64,000 bases of DNA from a bacterium (GTDB taxonomy: Bacteria > Babelota > Babeliae > Babelales > Babelaceae). Every line of letters starts with the position of its first letter. Position 1 is the first letter of the stretch. Where the stretch lies: positions 1-64,000 of the forward strand of contig JAEYYR010000002.1 of NCBI GenBank assembly GCA_023428375.1, written 5' to 3'. Made by a program: the position numbers and the translations under genes. Under the pieces are notes generated by a model. That model saw only the letters and a program-made list of their open reading frames with translations, did not search any database and was not told where the DNA came from. Shown here piece by piece: positions 8,144 to 17,635 of the stretch.

Positions 8144-8233
8144 GGGAATACATTCAAGTTTAAATGACAATATGTAAGAAATGATAATAAAAAACATACA
8201 GTATAGCGTTTATGCTGTACACTTTTTTTTGTA

Positions 8234-8842
8234 ATGGTAACAACAAAACATCGTGGGATTGTCATACAAAGTCAATTGCCCCACACAGGACGACTTATTA
8301 TTATCGATAGTGCATTGGGTAAAATTGATGCGCGTATATCAACGAAATTGAAACATCATCGTTTAGTGCATGGCGCTTATATTGAATATAGCCACAACAA
8401 AGAACGTGATATTTTTTGGATCCAAGATATTGAATTATTAATGCTGCCAGCTTCCTGGGTTATGAAGAATATTCACTTTTTTCATCACATCCTTGAATTG
8501 ATGCGTTTTTTTCTGATGTATCATAATCCAAACCGAGAATTGATGGATCATTTGCATCACATGTACGTGGAATATGTGCCAGAAACAGAATTATTTTTTC
8601 AATTTGGGTATTTGAGCCGTTTTTTTTTGCTGATTGGTATTTGTCCAGAAGAATCGCATGATTTGAGTATATCTTTATTTCGCTTGATTTCGGCGCCTAT
8701 CGATATTATGTTGAATGTTCGAGACGACATGTTGGTGAGTCGTCAGCTTAGTGAGTGGTTGCAAAAATGCTTATTGTTGCATCCCGATGCGCATCGGATG
8801 CAAACAAAACACTTTATAGATATGGATACGCATGATGAGTAA
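8234..8842 (+). CDS. Possible divergent RecO-like protein
   Basis: 202 residues, no signal peptide. The start HRGIVIQSQLPHTGRLIII and ALGKIDARIST is reminiscent of the RecO N-terminal OB fold (a strand with RGIVL, then GKI). The helical remainder contains FGYLSRFFLLIGICPEE, like the RecO segment ending in LG-x-x-P. It is shorter than E. coli RecO (242) and lacks the zinc Cys cluster seen in some RecO proteins. The 3' end overlaps the next gene by 11 bases, so the two are coupled. The RecO call is tentative; a profile-profile search would settle it. Confidence 0.45.
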   Translation: MVTTKHRGIVIQSQLPHTGRLIIIDSALGKIDARISTKLKHHRLVHGAYIEYSHNKERDIFWIQDIELLMLPASWVMKNIHFFHHILELMRFFLMYHNPNRELMDHLHHMYVEYVPETELFFQFGYLSRFFLLIGICPEESHDLSISLFRLISAPIDIMLNVRDDMLVSRQLSEWLQKCLLLHPDAHRMQTKHFIDMDTHDE

Positions 8843-11800
8843 GATTCGTTATGTTGGCTTGATGATAGTATCAATCGCGTCAATGAGTTATGGACTTGAT
8901 ACCGTAGTTGGTTCCTCAAAAAATGATAGCCTTTTTAAAGGTCCTTTTGAGAAACAAGCACAAATTTTAAAACAAGAAAAACCTACAGCAGATGTTATGC
9001 GTGAGGCTCAACTCAACGCAGAACGTTTTTCAAGTGATTTAACCCAATCAAAAGAATTGCTCAAGCGTGCTCGAAATAATCAAGCACAATTTTTACAAAA
9101 AAAGATTGGCATTGTTAGCCAGACCTATAACTACGCAACTGAAGCTGTGGAAGAATTACGCCAACTACAATCTTTGTATGATCAGAATCTTTCTTTGATA
9201 GAAGAATATCATGCTGGTCCACAACGTGTTGCATTGCCACAAAAATCCATCCCTTCTTTTGATGATCTGCAAGAAGCTGCGCGTCGTATTTTTGATGCAA
9301 ATCAGCGTTTGCAAGAACTTGAAAAAAATAAGCTGAGCTTTTCTGGTGATATTTACAAACGAAAAAAAGCCTTGGATTCTGCAAAAGATCAATTAAAAGA
9401 GAAAAAAAAGCAAAGCGAATCATTTATTGATGAGCGCCAAACTCAAGAAAATGGTTTAAGTAAGCGCGAACAAGGCGAGCTCTTTGATGAAACGATTAAG
9501 CAACTTAATCAAAAAATTAAATTAAGCGAATTAAAGCTTAAAGAATCTGAAGTTCGCTTAGGTATCATCGAAGTTCAAATTGCTATCTTGCGTTCACAGT
9601 TGACGGTATATAAAGAAGATTTTAATAGAATTAAACGCTCTGTGGTAATTGATGCTGTGTATGTTAAGCGTGCACAAGATATTCTTGAAAAACAGCGTCA
9701 ACAATCAGCTGAAACACGTGATAGAGTTGCCGACAAAATTCGTTTGCTTGCACCACTTCGTGATGAATTCAAGGGACGCTTAGATACCGCAATGACCCGT
9801 TATAATTTAACGCCGGTTGATGTTGCGCAAATTAGTGAATGGACCAAAGAACCAAAAAACCTTGCCGAATGGTCAATGATTGCCTCTATTGGTAATTTAA
9901 CCAGCCATATGCAAGTGCTTGATTCTGAACGTGAGTTTTTAGAAGCGCAAATTTCTCTTGAACGAGCTCGTTTACGTAACGAAGAGATCGAATTTGAGAA
10001 TATTAAATCCTGGCAAAAGATGACGCAAGGAAAAGTGCGTGATAATGAAGAAGAAATCGATCAAGAAATTCGTGAATATGGTATTCAAAAAACAGAGTTT
10101 CAGGTTGATCTTGCTGCATTAACGGATAAGCGTGCTTCTACTCTTAATTCATTGCAACTTCTCAATAGCATGCTTGATCGAGTTAAAACCTTAAGTTCTA
10201 ACTTAAAAAGCATGAAAAACAAGATTGGCGCTGAAAAACAATCTGAATACATGGAAGCTATTCGCGTTCTCTATGATGCAGAAGAGCAAATTCGTCGTCG
10301 TATCGATGTAAATGCACGTTTGATTGAAACCTATACCACTACCATGGCCGTGTTACAAGATACGATTAAGCGTATTGAAGACGTAACCGGAGAATTAAAT
10401 ACTAAAGGTTTCTGGCGTCGTTCAACGCAGTCAATTGAATGGAGTGAATTAAGAAATTTCTTCCCAGACATGCGCCGTTTTGTTGCTGATTTAGTTAAGC
10501 TTCCTGCAAAATTTTTCACCTGGGAACATTTTAAATCTATTGGACAATCAATCTATAAATCTTTCGATCTTGCCAATATATTGTTAATGATCATTCGCTT
10601 ATTGATCGTAATCTTACTGTACGTTGTATTACGCTTCTACATTCCTGATTTCCGCAACTATTTATTGCTCATTGGACCTGAATATGGCGCGTTTTCATCT
10701 CTCACCCAATTTACTGCAGCAATTCTCGGATTTGTGTATCAACATTTTGTAAGTATTTTTGTTTGGTTAGTTGCATTTCTTGCAATAAAAACTGAAATAC
10801 TCACTGATACATATATCGCGGTATTCTTCTACGTTGCTTCGATCCCGTATCTCATTTACATGACGTATCATTTATTTAGATATATTGAAGACTTTAACGC
10901 AAAACGTGGTTATCAACTGGTAAGCAGTACTTTTGAGCGTCGCTTTAATTTGATTATTTCCAGTTTAGCCTATGCAACTATTGTGCTATTCTTTGTGCGT
11001 GAAGCATTTATACTTATGCATTATTCTGGTTCGCAAGTGCCAGCAATTTTGATCGGTATTAATATCTTTATCTTGCAGATCGCTATTATAAGCTTGATTG
11101 GTAAAGAACCAATCTTAAGCTTGATTCCAGAAAGCACGCCACTCTGGGAATGGATCAAGGAACATTTCAGTAAATATTATTATATTTTAGTAGCGGGAAT
11201 TATTGGTATCATCATTATGATGAACCCGTATGTTGGCTATGGTCGTCAAGTATTATATATACTTTCTCGTTTACTCTTTACCGCGTTACTCATTCCACTA
11301 TTCTCATGGTTACATAATCGTTTAAAACGTGCACTTTCTGATCTATTCTTTTATTATTCAGATGGCGAGACGATTAAAGAACGTTTTGTAGCGGGTAAAA
11401 CATGGTATGGATTATTCGTTATTGCCACCTTCTTAGGTTTTGTTGGATTAGGGCTTTTACTTGGCGCATGGGTCTGGGGTTATTCATTAACCTTACGTGA
11501 TCTATGGGGCTTCTTGGAATACAGTATTTATTCTCCTGGAATCGATGAGACGACCGGTAAAGTTATACAAGTTACGTTATTACAACTCTTCAAGATATTC
11601 TTATTCATCTTTGGAGGCCTGCTATTAACGTATATCATCAATCACTATGTATTACGACGAATCTTCGATCCATTGCTCGTTGGTTCTGGTGTGCAGAATA
11701 CTATTATTACTTTGACGCGCTATGTAATTATTTTGATTGCATTTATTATTGGTATGCAAAGTGCTGGACTTGATGCCTTAACAACGAAGATCGCAGTAGC

Positions 11801-12395
11801 AGTCGGTCTTATCAGCTACTACTTAAAAGAGTTAGTGCTTGATGTATTTGCTTACTTTATCATATTAATTCAGCGTCCGATCAAAATTGGTGATTGGATC
11901 TTTATTGATTCAGATAATAGTGGTGTGGTTCGACAAATTACGCCGCGTTCTACTATTTTGCGTCGTCGTAATAGTGAAACATTAATTATTCCTAACTCCC
12001 AAATTATTACACGCACCGTACAAAACTGGAACTTTACCAGAACGTATTTTGCATTTGATGATTTATATATCACTATTCCTTATTATGCAGATGCTCACAA
12101 AGCACGCCAACTTATGTTTAAGGTATTAGAAGAAAACCACAATGTTCTTAAGAGCCCTGCACCAATCGTTTGGTTGCAAGACTTTGCAGAGAATGGATAT
12201 CACTTTATGGTCCGTGGTTATTTAACAGCAGATAAGGTTCTTGATCGTTGGGAAATTGCATCAACTATTCGTTTGGAAATTGTGCGCAAGTTAAAAGAAA
12301 ATGGTATGGAAATTGCATCTCCAACACGTGTCATTCGTTATATGGATCAGGGACAGAAACCTGAAATGTTGGGACCATCAAATCAGTTAATATAA
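8832..12395 (+). CDS. Large MscS-family mechanosensitive channel (MscK-like)
   Basis: 1187 residues. Signal peptide at 1-22, a long charged periplasmic coiled-coil region to about 550, then roughly ten membrane segments, and an MscS domain at about 960-1170. The hallmark pore-exit block QRPIKIGDWIFI and the NSQIITRTVQNW element are seen. The overall plan is that of MscK/YbiO-type channels, which release solutes on osmotic downshock from the inner membrane. Residue composition of the coiled-coil part is Glu/Lys/Arg rich. It overlaps the upstream RecO-like gene and is closed by a perfect hairpin terminator at 12413. Confidence 0.88.
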   Translation: MMSKIRYVGLMIVSIASMSYGLDTVVGSSKNDSLFKGPFEKQAQILKQEKPTADVMREAQLNAERFSSDLTQSKELLKRARNNQAQFLQKKIGIVSQTYNYATEAVEELRQLQSLYDQNLSLIEEYHAGPQRVALPQKSIPSFDDLQEAARRIFDANQRLQELEKNKLSFSGDIYKRKKALDSAKDQLKEKKKQSESFIDERQTQENGLSKREQGELFDETIKQLNQKIKLSELKLKESEVRLGIIEVQIAILRSQLTVYKEDFNRIKRSVVIDAVYVKRAQDILEKQRQQSAETRDRVADKIRLLAPLRDEFKGRLDTAMTRYNLTPVDVAQISEWTKEPKNLAEWSMIASIGNLTSHMQVLDSEREFLEAQISLERARLRNEEIEFENIKSWQKMTQGKVRDNEEEIDQEIREYGIQKTEFQVDLAALTDKRASTLNSLQLLNSMLDRVKTLSSNLKSMKNKIGAEKQSEYMEAIRVLYDAEEQIRRRIDVNARLIETYTTTMAVLQDTIKRIEDVTGELNTKGFWRRSTQSIEWSELRNFFPDMRRFVADLVKLPAKFFTWEHFKSIGQSIYKSFDLANILLMIIRLLIVILLYVVLRFYIPDFRNYLLLIGPEYGAFSSLTQFTAAILGFVYQHFVSIFVWLVAFLAIKTEILTDTYIAVFFYVASIPYLIYMTYHLFRYIEDFNAKRGYQLVSSTFERRFNLIISSLAYATIVLFFVREAFILMHYSGSQVPAILIGINIFILQIAIISLIGKEPILSLIPESTPLWEWIKEHFSKYYYILVAGIIGIIIMMNPYVGYGRQVLYILSRLLFTALLIPLFSWLHNRLKRALSDLFFYYSDGETIKERFVAGKTWYGLFVIATFLGFVGLGLLLGAWVWGYSLTLRDLWGFLEYSIYSPGIDETTGKVIQVTLLQLFKIFLFIFGGLLLTYIINHYVLRRIFDPLLVGSGVQNTIITLTRYVIILIAFIIGMQSAGLDALTTKIAVAVGLISYYLKELVLDVFAYFIILIQRPIKIGDWIFIDSDNSGVVRQITPRSTILRRRNSETLIIPNSQIITRTVQNWNFTRTYFAFDDLYITIPYYADAHKARQLMFKVLEENHNVLKSPAPIVWLQDFAENGYHFMVRGYLTADKVLDRWEIASTIRLEIVRKLKENGMEIASPTRVIRYMDQGQKPEMLGPSNQLI

Positions 12396-12412
12396 AGTTA
12401 ATAAGAAAGAGA

Positions 12413-12438
12413 AAAGCGGCTTTTAAAGCCGCTTTTTT
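12413..12438 (+). terminator. Rho-independent terminator after the mechanosensitive channel gene
   Basis: Two 11-base arms (AAAGCGGCTTT and AAAGCCGCTTT) around a single base, followed by a run of eight T. The T run touches the stop codon of the convergent gene at 12439. Confidence 0.85.
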
Positions 12439-12636
12439 TTATTTTCTAAATAACCCAGTGATCATTTGTAAAATGCCACTGTACAAAGCACCGTATAAAA
12501 TTGCTGCGATTGCTACAATCATCAAGATAATATTAATACCTGTTTCCAAAAGTCCAAAGGTATAAAGAAGTAATGCAAAGCCACCAGCAATATACATAAT
12601 GCCTTTTACTAAATGTTTTTCTTTAAGATCAACCAT
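12439..12636 (-). CDS. Small two-helix membrane protein
   Basis: 65 residues with two predicted membrane helices (about 11-29 and 34-58) joined by a short turn (ETGIN), and a basic C-terminus. It has a strong AGGAG ribosome site seven bases before the ATG, which supports it as a real gene despite its size. No family recognised. It stands alone between a convergent channel gene and the amidase gene 54 bases upstream. Confidence 0.7.
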   Translation of the reverse strand: MVDLKEKHLVKGIMYIAGGFALLLYTFGLLETGINIILMIVAIAAILYGALYSGILQMITGLFRK

Positions 12637-12690
12637 TGTACGCTCCTTGTTTAATAGTAAAGGTTTATCAAGAGCATACCCCTAAAGAAA

Positions 12691-13839
12691 TCAATCGAGC
12701 AAGAGAGTTTCTAAGCTATCGCATAGAGGTTTGATTATTGTTTTCCAGGCTTTAGGATTTGGTAGCCCGATTTCGATGATAAGAGAAGGTGGTAGAATTC
12801 CCTCAGTTATAGTTAATGGAATCCCGCAGGGTTTTTTGATTCTCCACGAGCTGCTTAATTTTAATAAATGATTGTATAAATGATAGGCAAATGACCGCGT
12901 TGCCGAAAGATTTGCACAATGTGCATTGTTTTGGAGAATCCAATCATGAGCAGGTCTATTAAGCCAAAAATCTTTTACTGGATGAGTGCAATGATAATAT
13001 ATATTCAATGTTGCCAATGTGCGCTCTGGTTGCGCATAGGTCGTTATATGTATGAATAATGCAGGATTTAATCTATTGAGTAATCGCTGCTTCTTTTCTT
13101 TATCATACCATTCATTTTCTCTTCTCAGCAGTGAAGTATCAATATGATGTAAATTCAATTCGCGTTGAAGTTCATCTTCAAATTGGGCAGTTATATGATA
13201 TTCGTAGTGATTATAGATTTCTCTGCCACGTTCCCGTTCATCACCCGAATGATCAAGAATAATTGTACTTCCACGAGGTTCTATAGTGATTGAATTGTGA
13301 TCAGCGCTCGTGAATCCTGAAATTGGCCATGCTTGCGAAAAGGACAAGTGACTGTCAACGAGTGGTTTATAATGGGTGCAGTAGTGTATTGAGGTAAGTG
13401 TTGGACACAGAGAATATAAGGTCCGTTGTAACGATTCTATTAAAAAGACCTTTTGTTCGATCGACCAGTCTTGTTTTAAAAACGAGGCATCAAAAGATAA
13501 AAATAATTCTTGCTCGTGCACATCCATCATGCACGATTGCAATTGAATATTTTGTAGGCTAGATACTTCCTCACCAAGTTCAATCAGCCAATGTTTTATG
13601 GCGATGGTTAAAAGCTCTTGGTCATTTGCACCCACAATATTTTTAGTATTCTTTTTTAAAGTCGTTCCGTTCCATATTTCTAATGATATAGACTTTTTAG
13701 AAGCTAAGGTTTTTTGTGGAACTTTCCACGAGATTGGTATGCTGATAAAAACGATATGTTGAAAAAAGATATAAAACAATATTCCTAATAATAAGCCAAG
13801 GCCAGTGACATATAAGAGATAATTATTTAAAAATTTCAT
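12691..13839 (-). CDS. GerMN domain plus zinc N-acetylmuramoyl-L-alanine amidase (Amidase_3)
   Basis: 382 residues from the ATG at 13839. One N-terminal membrane anchor (about 5-25). Residues about 60-170 look like a GerMN domain. The C-terminal half fits Amidase_3: LDHSGDERERG (first His), an E-x-H helix (second ligand), ALFIHITTYAQ (third His) and PPSLIIEIGLPNP with the catalytic Glu. The glycine loop after the first His is unlike the usual DPGHGG, but all ligands seem present. It would cleave peptide side chains from peptidoglycan in the periplasm. GerMN joined to a cell-wall hydrolase is known mainly from spore formers, so the pairing here is notable. Confidence 0.7.
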   Translation of the reverse strand: MKFLNNYLLYVTGLGLLLGILFYIFFQHIVFISIPISWKVPQKTLASKKSISLEIWNGTTLKKNTKNIVGANDQELLTIAIKHWLIELGEEVSSLQNIQLQSCMMDVHEQELFLSFDASFLKQDWSIEQKVFLIESLQRTLYSLCPTLTSIHYCTHYKPLVDSHLSFSQAWPISGFTSADHNSITIEPRGSTIILDHSGDERERGREIYNHYEYHITAQFEDELQRELNLHHIDTSLLRRENEWYDKEKKQRLLNRLNPALFIHITTYAQPERTLATLNIYYHCTHPVKDFWLNRPAHDWILQNNAHCANLSATRSFAYHLYNHLLKLSSSWRIKKPCGIPLTITEGILPPSLIIEIGLPNPKAWKTIIKPLCDSLETLLLD

Positions 13840-13905
13840 GCAATACAATGTTTAAGTGGATTGGTCTCATAATAGCATAAAACTTAATTTCACGTATAAA
13901 ATTCG

Positions 13906-13930
13906 GCAGGCCTAATAGCATAAGGCCTGC
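13906..13930 (-). terminator. Hairpin downstream of the ABC importer operon
   Basis: GCAGGCCT and AGGCCTGC form a perfect eight-pair stem with a nine-base loop, right after the stop of the ATPase gene at 13936. The following tract on the minus strand (gaatttta) is only weakly T-rich, so termination is likely but not certain. Confidence 0.6.
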
Positions 13931-13935
13931 ACGAG

Positions 13936-14652
13936 TTAAATTATTCTTGATAATTCTAAGGAAAGGCATTGTTCTTTATTATAGTCACCAACAATTACAC
14001 CATCTTTAAGAACTAAAGCACGCTCGGCAAAATGCTGTATTTCTTCTACGTTATGTGAGATCATTAAAACAGTGCAATTATGCTCTCGCGCTTTTATCTT
14101 AATAAGGTGAATTGCTCTTTGCGCAGTATGCACATCTAATGCACTCGTTGGTTCATCGAGCAATAATAACTTTGGCGGTTTTATAAAAATCAATGCAAGC
14201 ACTAACATCTGTTTCTCGCCACCAGATAATGAAGATACTGAATTATCCAAGCGTTCGGGTAACTGTGGATGATATTCTTCAAGTAATTTTTTCACCATAT
14301 TTTTTGTTGGTAATGCCGTGGTCAAACCAAATAAGCTTAGGTGCCACAAACACACTTGATCATATACCGTAAGTTCTGAAAATAATCCATCGCTTGCATG
14401 CTGTGTGCAATAAGTAATATCGCTGTGTGTTGATGTCGATCTTATATCGTTATCGGCAAATGTTATTTGTCCTTGATACTCTTTAAATACACCTGCAATT
14501 ATTTTCAATAATGTAGATTTTCCCGATCCATTACCTCCAATAATTACGCATAATTGGCCGATATACATTTCAAAATGTATATCGGCAAGTGTATGTTTCG
14601 GTGCTTCATGATATTTAAAAACAAGATTGTGTACTTTGAGAAGTGGTTTCAT
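13936..14652 (-). CDS. ABC transporter ATP-binding protein of TrpXYZ-type importer
   Basis: 238 residues. Walker A is GGNGSGKSTLL (about 40-50), the signature LSGGEKQML, Walker B LLLLDEPTSALD, and the H-loop SHN. The gene is the last of three and its ATG overlaps the permease stop by four bases (ATGA type junction). Context with a COG2984-type binding protein and a COG4120-type permease identifies the importer family, some members of which carry tryptophan or tyrosine. The ligand here is not shown by the sequence. Confidence 0.9.
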   Translation of the reverse strand: MKPLLKVHNLVFKYHEAPKHTLADIHFEMYIGQLCVIIGGNGSGKSTLLKIIAGVFKEYQGQITFADNDIRSTSTHSDITYCTQHASDGLFSELTVYDQVCLWHLSLFGLTTALPTKNMVKKLLEEYHPQLPERLDNSVSSLSGGEKQMLVLALIFIKPPKLLLLDEPTSALDVHTAQRAIHLIKIKAREHNCTVLMISHNVEEIQHFAERALVLKDGVIVGDYNKEQCLSLELSRII

Positions 14653-15464
14653 GAATTCACCTCATGTTGTTTCAACACGATAATCATTACTATTAACACC
14701 ATACTCAAAACTAATTTAAGATACAAAGGATCTATATGTACCCTAAGTAAGAACATCATAAGGAGCATGTAGCAGAAAATTCCTATAATTACTCCGACAA
14801 TTTGCTTAATGTCTGACGACAATTGAAGAGAAGCAAAACTCATAACATAATTACCGATCATGCTTGCTCCTAGAATGGTTAAGGTTGTTCCCATTCCCAT
14901 AGTAAGATCTGCATAGCCAACGACATTGCTTGCTAAAATTCCGCTTAATCCTGCTAGAGCATTCGATGCGCCTAATCCAAGCATTAACAGCGCAGTCGAT
15001 GAAAGATTAAGACGTTCTATAAGTTTGGGATTAAGACCGCATGCTTTAATTAACAATCCTAAACGACTTTTTGTGACCATGATAAGAATGCAAGATAATG
15101 TAAAAACAATACCTATATAAACTTGTGTATTAGGATTTCGTACTTGCAATAAGCTAATATTAGGCCGTCCCATGAGCAAAAAATTTAGACTTTGCAGCAT
15201 AAACAAGACTAAGATACTCGCTAATAATGGCGTAATGCGTTGTTTTGCTTGGAGTGCTGCAGTAAAAATACCAATGATCATGCTGACAACGATACCAGCT
15301 AATCCACTTAAAATATGTCCGTTTCCTGCAGTTAAAAGCCGTGCATACACACCAGCCGCAGCTACAAAACTGCCGTCCATAGTCAAATCAGTCACTCGCA
15401 ACAATGAAAAACTTATAAATAAACCGAGGCCCTGTGGAATCATACATACAATATTATTAATCAT
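14649..15464 (-). CDS. ABC transporter permease of TrpXYZ-type importer
   Basis: 271 residues from the ATG at 15464, which has GAGG about ten bases upstream and overlaps the binding-protein stop by eight bases. Other in-frame ATGs at 15476 and 15500 are possible. About nine membrane helices. LRVTDLTMDGSF, GRPNISLL and the Gly-rich ALAGLSGILAS are characteristic of this permease family, which is related to the LivH/RbsC branch. It forms the channel of the importer. Confidence 0.87.
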   Translation of the reverse strand: MINNIVCMIPQGLGLFISFSLLRVTDLTMDGSFVAAAGVYARLLTAGNGHILSGLAGIVVSMIIGIFTAALQAKQRITPLLASILVLFMLQSLNFLLMGRPNISLLQVRNPNTQVYIGIVFTLSCILIMVTKSRLGLLIKACGLNPKLIERLNLSSTALLMLGLGASNALAGLSGILASNVVGYADLTMGMGTTLTILGASMIGNYVMSFASLQLSSDIKQIVGVIIGIFCYMLLMMFLLRVHIDPLYLKLVLSMVLIVMIIVLKQHEVNS

Positions 15465-16413
15465 GAAGAGCCTCATTAATAACATTGAGATGATATCCAT
15501 TTTTAATGGCTATTGTACTGAATGAATCTAGGGATATATCATCGAGGACATTATTTGCGTTAACATAGAACGTTTTATGTTCTATGGTTTTTTCTAATAC
15601 TGGAGTGGATGCGCTCAAAAATTTTTGGTACTCCTTGCCGCCTTCATATCCAATGCTTCTTTCTTCAACACCTAATGCACATGTGGCGCCTGTTCTCACT
15701 GACCCTTCATCTGAACAAAATAGAGGGATATGATGAATGGCGCAATAATCCAATATTACCGGTAACCCATCAACTATCATCAGATCTTTCAGAATAAAAA
15801 TTCCATCGATATCATTCGGGATTTGTGTTAAAACAAGGCTCAATTCAGGTAAAGCAGCAATTTTAAGAATTTTAAGCTTTACCTGATACGCATCACTAAT
15901 GCGTTGGAATTCATCAGCTTCCGGAGCTATTTTTTCGCTGTTGCTACATATGAGAGTCAAATGACGTAATGATGGTAAAAGCTCTTGAATGTATTTTAAA
16001 TGATCTTCTGCAAGAATCTCATCATGTATAATTACTCCTTTTTTACCACAAAAGTCATTTTTTGTGGCATTAGCGGCTAATGCTATTATTGCGCCCGAAT
16101 AGTTGGTTGATAACAGCTCTTGAGTCGCAATCGTTCCTACGGTTGCGATTGCGCTATAGTGTTCCTGCACGGCTTGGTCAATGAGAGCTCTACGTAGCAC
16201 CGCATCGCCGTAAGCCTGCTTGATATCCATATTCGAAATAACTTCTGAGGTTGAAGCCAGCAATCCTTTTGCAATTTCGTGCATAGCTGGATGGTCGATA
16301 GGAAGAATCAATGCAATTTTGTTAGCATTGTCATGTTTATTTGTAAACATGTAATAGGCTAGTATGAGAAAAGCGGTAATGCCAATCATACGGCAAGAAT
16401 AACGAAAAATCAT
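15457..16413 (-). CDS. ABC transporter substrate-binding protein (COG2984/PF04392 type)
   Basis: 318 residues. A membrane-spanning or signal segment at about 10-22 targets it to the periplasm; there is no lipobox Cys in the usual place (Cys7 precedes the hydrophobic core). Blocks such as HPAMHEIAKGLL, ATVGTIATQELL, IPLFCSDEGSVRTGA and ALGVEERSIGYEGG are typical of this periplasmic fold (type I, two-lobed). First gene of the importer operon. The 230-base leader upstream holds two small hairpins that might regulate it. Confidence 0.87.
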   Translation of the reverse strand: MIFRYSCRMIGITAFLILAYYMFTNKHDNANKIALILPIDHPAMHEIAKGLLASTSEVISNMDIKQAYGDAVLRRALIDQAVQEHYSAIATVGTIATQELLSTNYSGAIIALAANATKNDFCGKKGVIIHDEILAEDHLKYIQELLPSLRHLTLICSNSEKIAPEADEFQRISDAYQVKLKILKIAALPELSLVLTQIPNDIDGIFILKDLMIVDGLPVILDYCAIHHIPLFCSDEGSVRTGATCALGVEERSIGYEGGKEYQKFLSASTPVLEKTIEHKTFYVNANNVLDDISLDSFSTIAIKNGYHLNVINEALHD

Positions 16414-16643
16414 ATATGATCCTGAGTTAGGATAAAATTATAATCAAATTAATGAAGTGAAAAATAAAGGACGCTCAAAATTGAGCAGCAGAAAATGAGG
16501 CGCTTTGGCGCCACCAGAACAAGATTGAAGATATGATTGATAGGAAATATATATCTTTAGTGAACATATTTTTATAGTAGCTATTAATACATCTTTTTGT
16601 CAATTTTCTATAAAAATAATGTTTTTTACCTTTAGGAGAGCGC
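16414..16643. other. Divergent intergenic region with two small inverted repeats
   Basis: The region between the importer operon and the exported-protein pair holds GCTCAA-AA-TTGAGC (about 16473-16486) and GGCGC-TTTG-GCGCC (about 16500-16513). Neither is followed by a T run on either strand. They could be operator sites or leader structures of the importer mRNA. The rest is AT-rich with no open frame. Confidence 0.4.
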
Positions 16644-17111
16644 ATGTGGGGGTTTTTATTACTAATATCAGCAATTGCTTACTCTGCAGATTCGTTAACG
16701 TTAAATTCTACGATATCCATAAACGATCTGGATTTTAATATTAAAGATCATTTATTTTTAGCAGAAAAAAGCACCGTTTTATTAGATTCGTATCGGAAAG
16801 CATTGAGAATATATGAATTTAATATGGAGGATTATTTGCTGAACGGAAAACCCGCTAAAATTAAGCAATTTCTGAACGATTATACTACCTATAAGCTTCC
16901 ATCGGCGGTAAAGACTTTATTAACTGACGATAAAGCTTTTGTATTTAAAACCGAGAATTTTATGAATTCTTCCTCGATATTTTGTGTCGTTGTGGGAATT
17001 ACGGTCTACTTGCACAAACCTCAAATTACTACAAACGCACTGAACAAGGTTAAAAGAGAAGTTAACGAATCAATATTTAGAGAATTGTTGTATGAAAAAA
17101 TAAAAATCTAG
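16644..17111 (+). CDS. Exported protein, paralogue of the next gene
   Basis: 155 residues with a short signal peptide (1-15) and a strong AGGAG ribosome site. After cleavage it begins SLTLNSTISINDLDF. It aligns with the downstream protein over its whole length: LTLxSxIxI near the start, a YRKALRIY/MRKYLRLF helix, and NSSSIFCVVVG against HNSIICVITG. One Cys is conserved in that last block. No known domain. A periplasmic or secreted role is inferred from the signal only. Confidence 0.65.
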   Translation: MWGFLLLISAIAYSADSLTLNSTISINDLDFNIKDHLFLAEKSTVLLDSYRKALRIYEFNMEDYLLNGKPAKIKQFLNDYTTYKLPSAVKTLLTDDKAFVFKTENFMNSSSIFCVVVGITVYLHKPQITTNALNKVKREVNESIFRELLYEKIKI

Positions 17112-17188
17112 AAAAACGTGTAATGTACTACACAAAATACTAGAGAACTATTACATTAAATCCAATGTTTTAAAAAGGTAAGGATTGA

Positions 17189-17635
17189 ATGAAAATATTA
17201 TTATGCATGATTTCTTTTGTTTTATGTTCAGACACAGAAGAATTAACATTACAATCGCCAATCACTATTCAAAACGTTACCTGTTCAATTAAATCATTCA
17301 TGCATTTAAATCATAAAATTGACAAAGATATTCAGTGTGAAATGCGTAAATATCTTCGATTATTTAATTACATTCCTCATTCATATACTCCAACGTTAGA
17401 GGAAAATAAAAATTTTATAATGAGTGATTCTTGTCGCAAAATGCTTAATGGTGGTATGCATGTTATTTTAAAAACACATCCACTGGCGCATCATAATTCT
17501 ATAATTTGTGTTATTACGGGTTTAAATAAAGAAAATGCACGTTCTGATGCTTTTAAAACCCTTTGGTTTGATCTTAATAACAAAATTAATAAAGAAGAGT
17601 TAAAAAAAATTATTTTTGATCAGTCGATCGGTTAA
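17189..17635 (+). CDS. Exported protein, paralogue of the previous gene
   Basis: 148 residues, signal peptide 1-14. It shares the LTLQSPITIQNV start, the central helix and the IICVITG block with the gene 77 bases upstream, so the two arose by tandem duplication and have diverged strongly. Five Cys are present against one in the partner. Its last 26 bases overlap the 3' end of the convergent acetyltransferase gene. Function unknown. Confidence 0.65.
   Translation: MKILLCMISFVLCSDTEELTLQSPITIQNVTCSIKSFMHLNHKIDKDIQCEMRKYLRLFNYIPHSYTPTLEENKNFIMSDSCRKMLNGGMHVILKTHPLAHHNSIICVITGLNKENARSDAFKTLWFDLNNKINKEELKKIIFDQSIG

Noticed and set aside
8144..8197. Longer start for alanine racemase at 8197
   Set aside because: A TATACT hexamer stands only a few bases before that ATG, so the mRNA would start at or after it. 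The shorter form matches the family start (WIEISRSAFNHN).
8198..8230. Imperfect palindrome between alr and the RecO-like gene (ACAGTATA...TATGCTGT)
   Set aside because: Only eight bases per arm with one mismatch, and no second copy in the window. Too weak for an operator call.
9115..9423. Antisense frames within the mechanosensitive channel gene
   Set aside because: Products are low-complexity and antisense to a well-supported coding region. The same holds for frames opposite groEL (55127-56355) and bamA.
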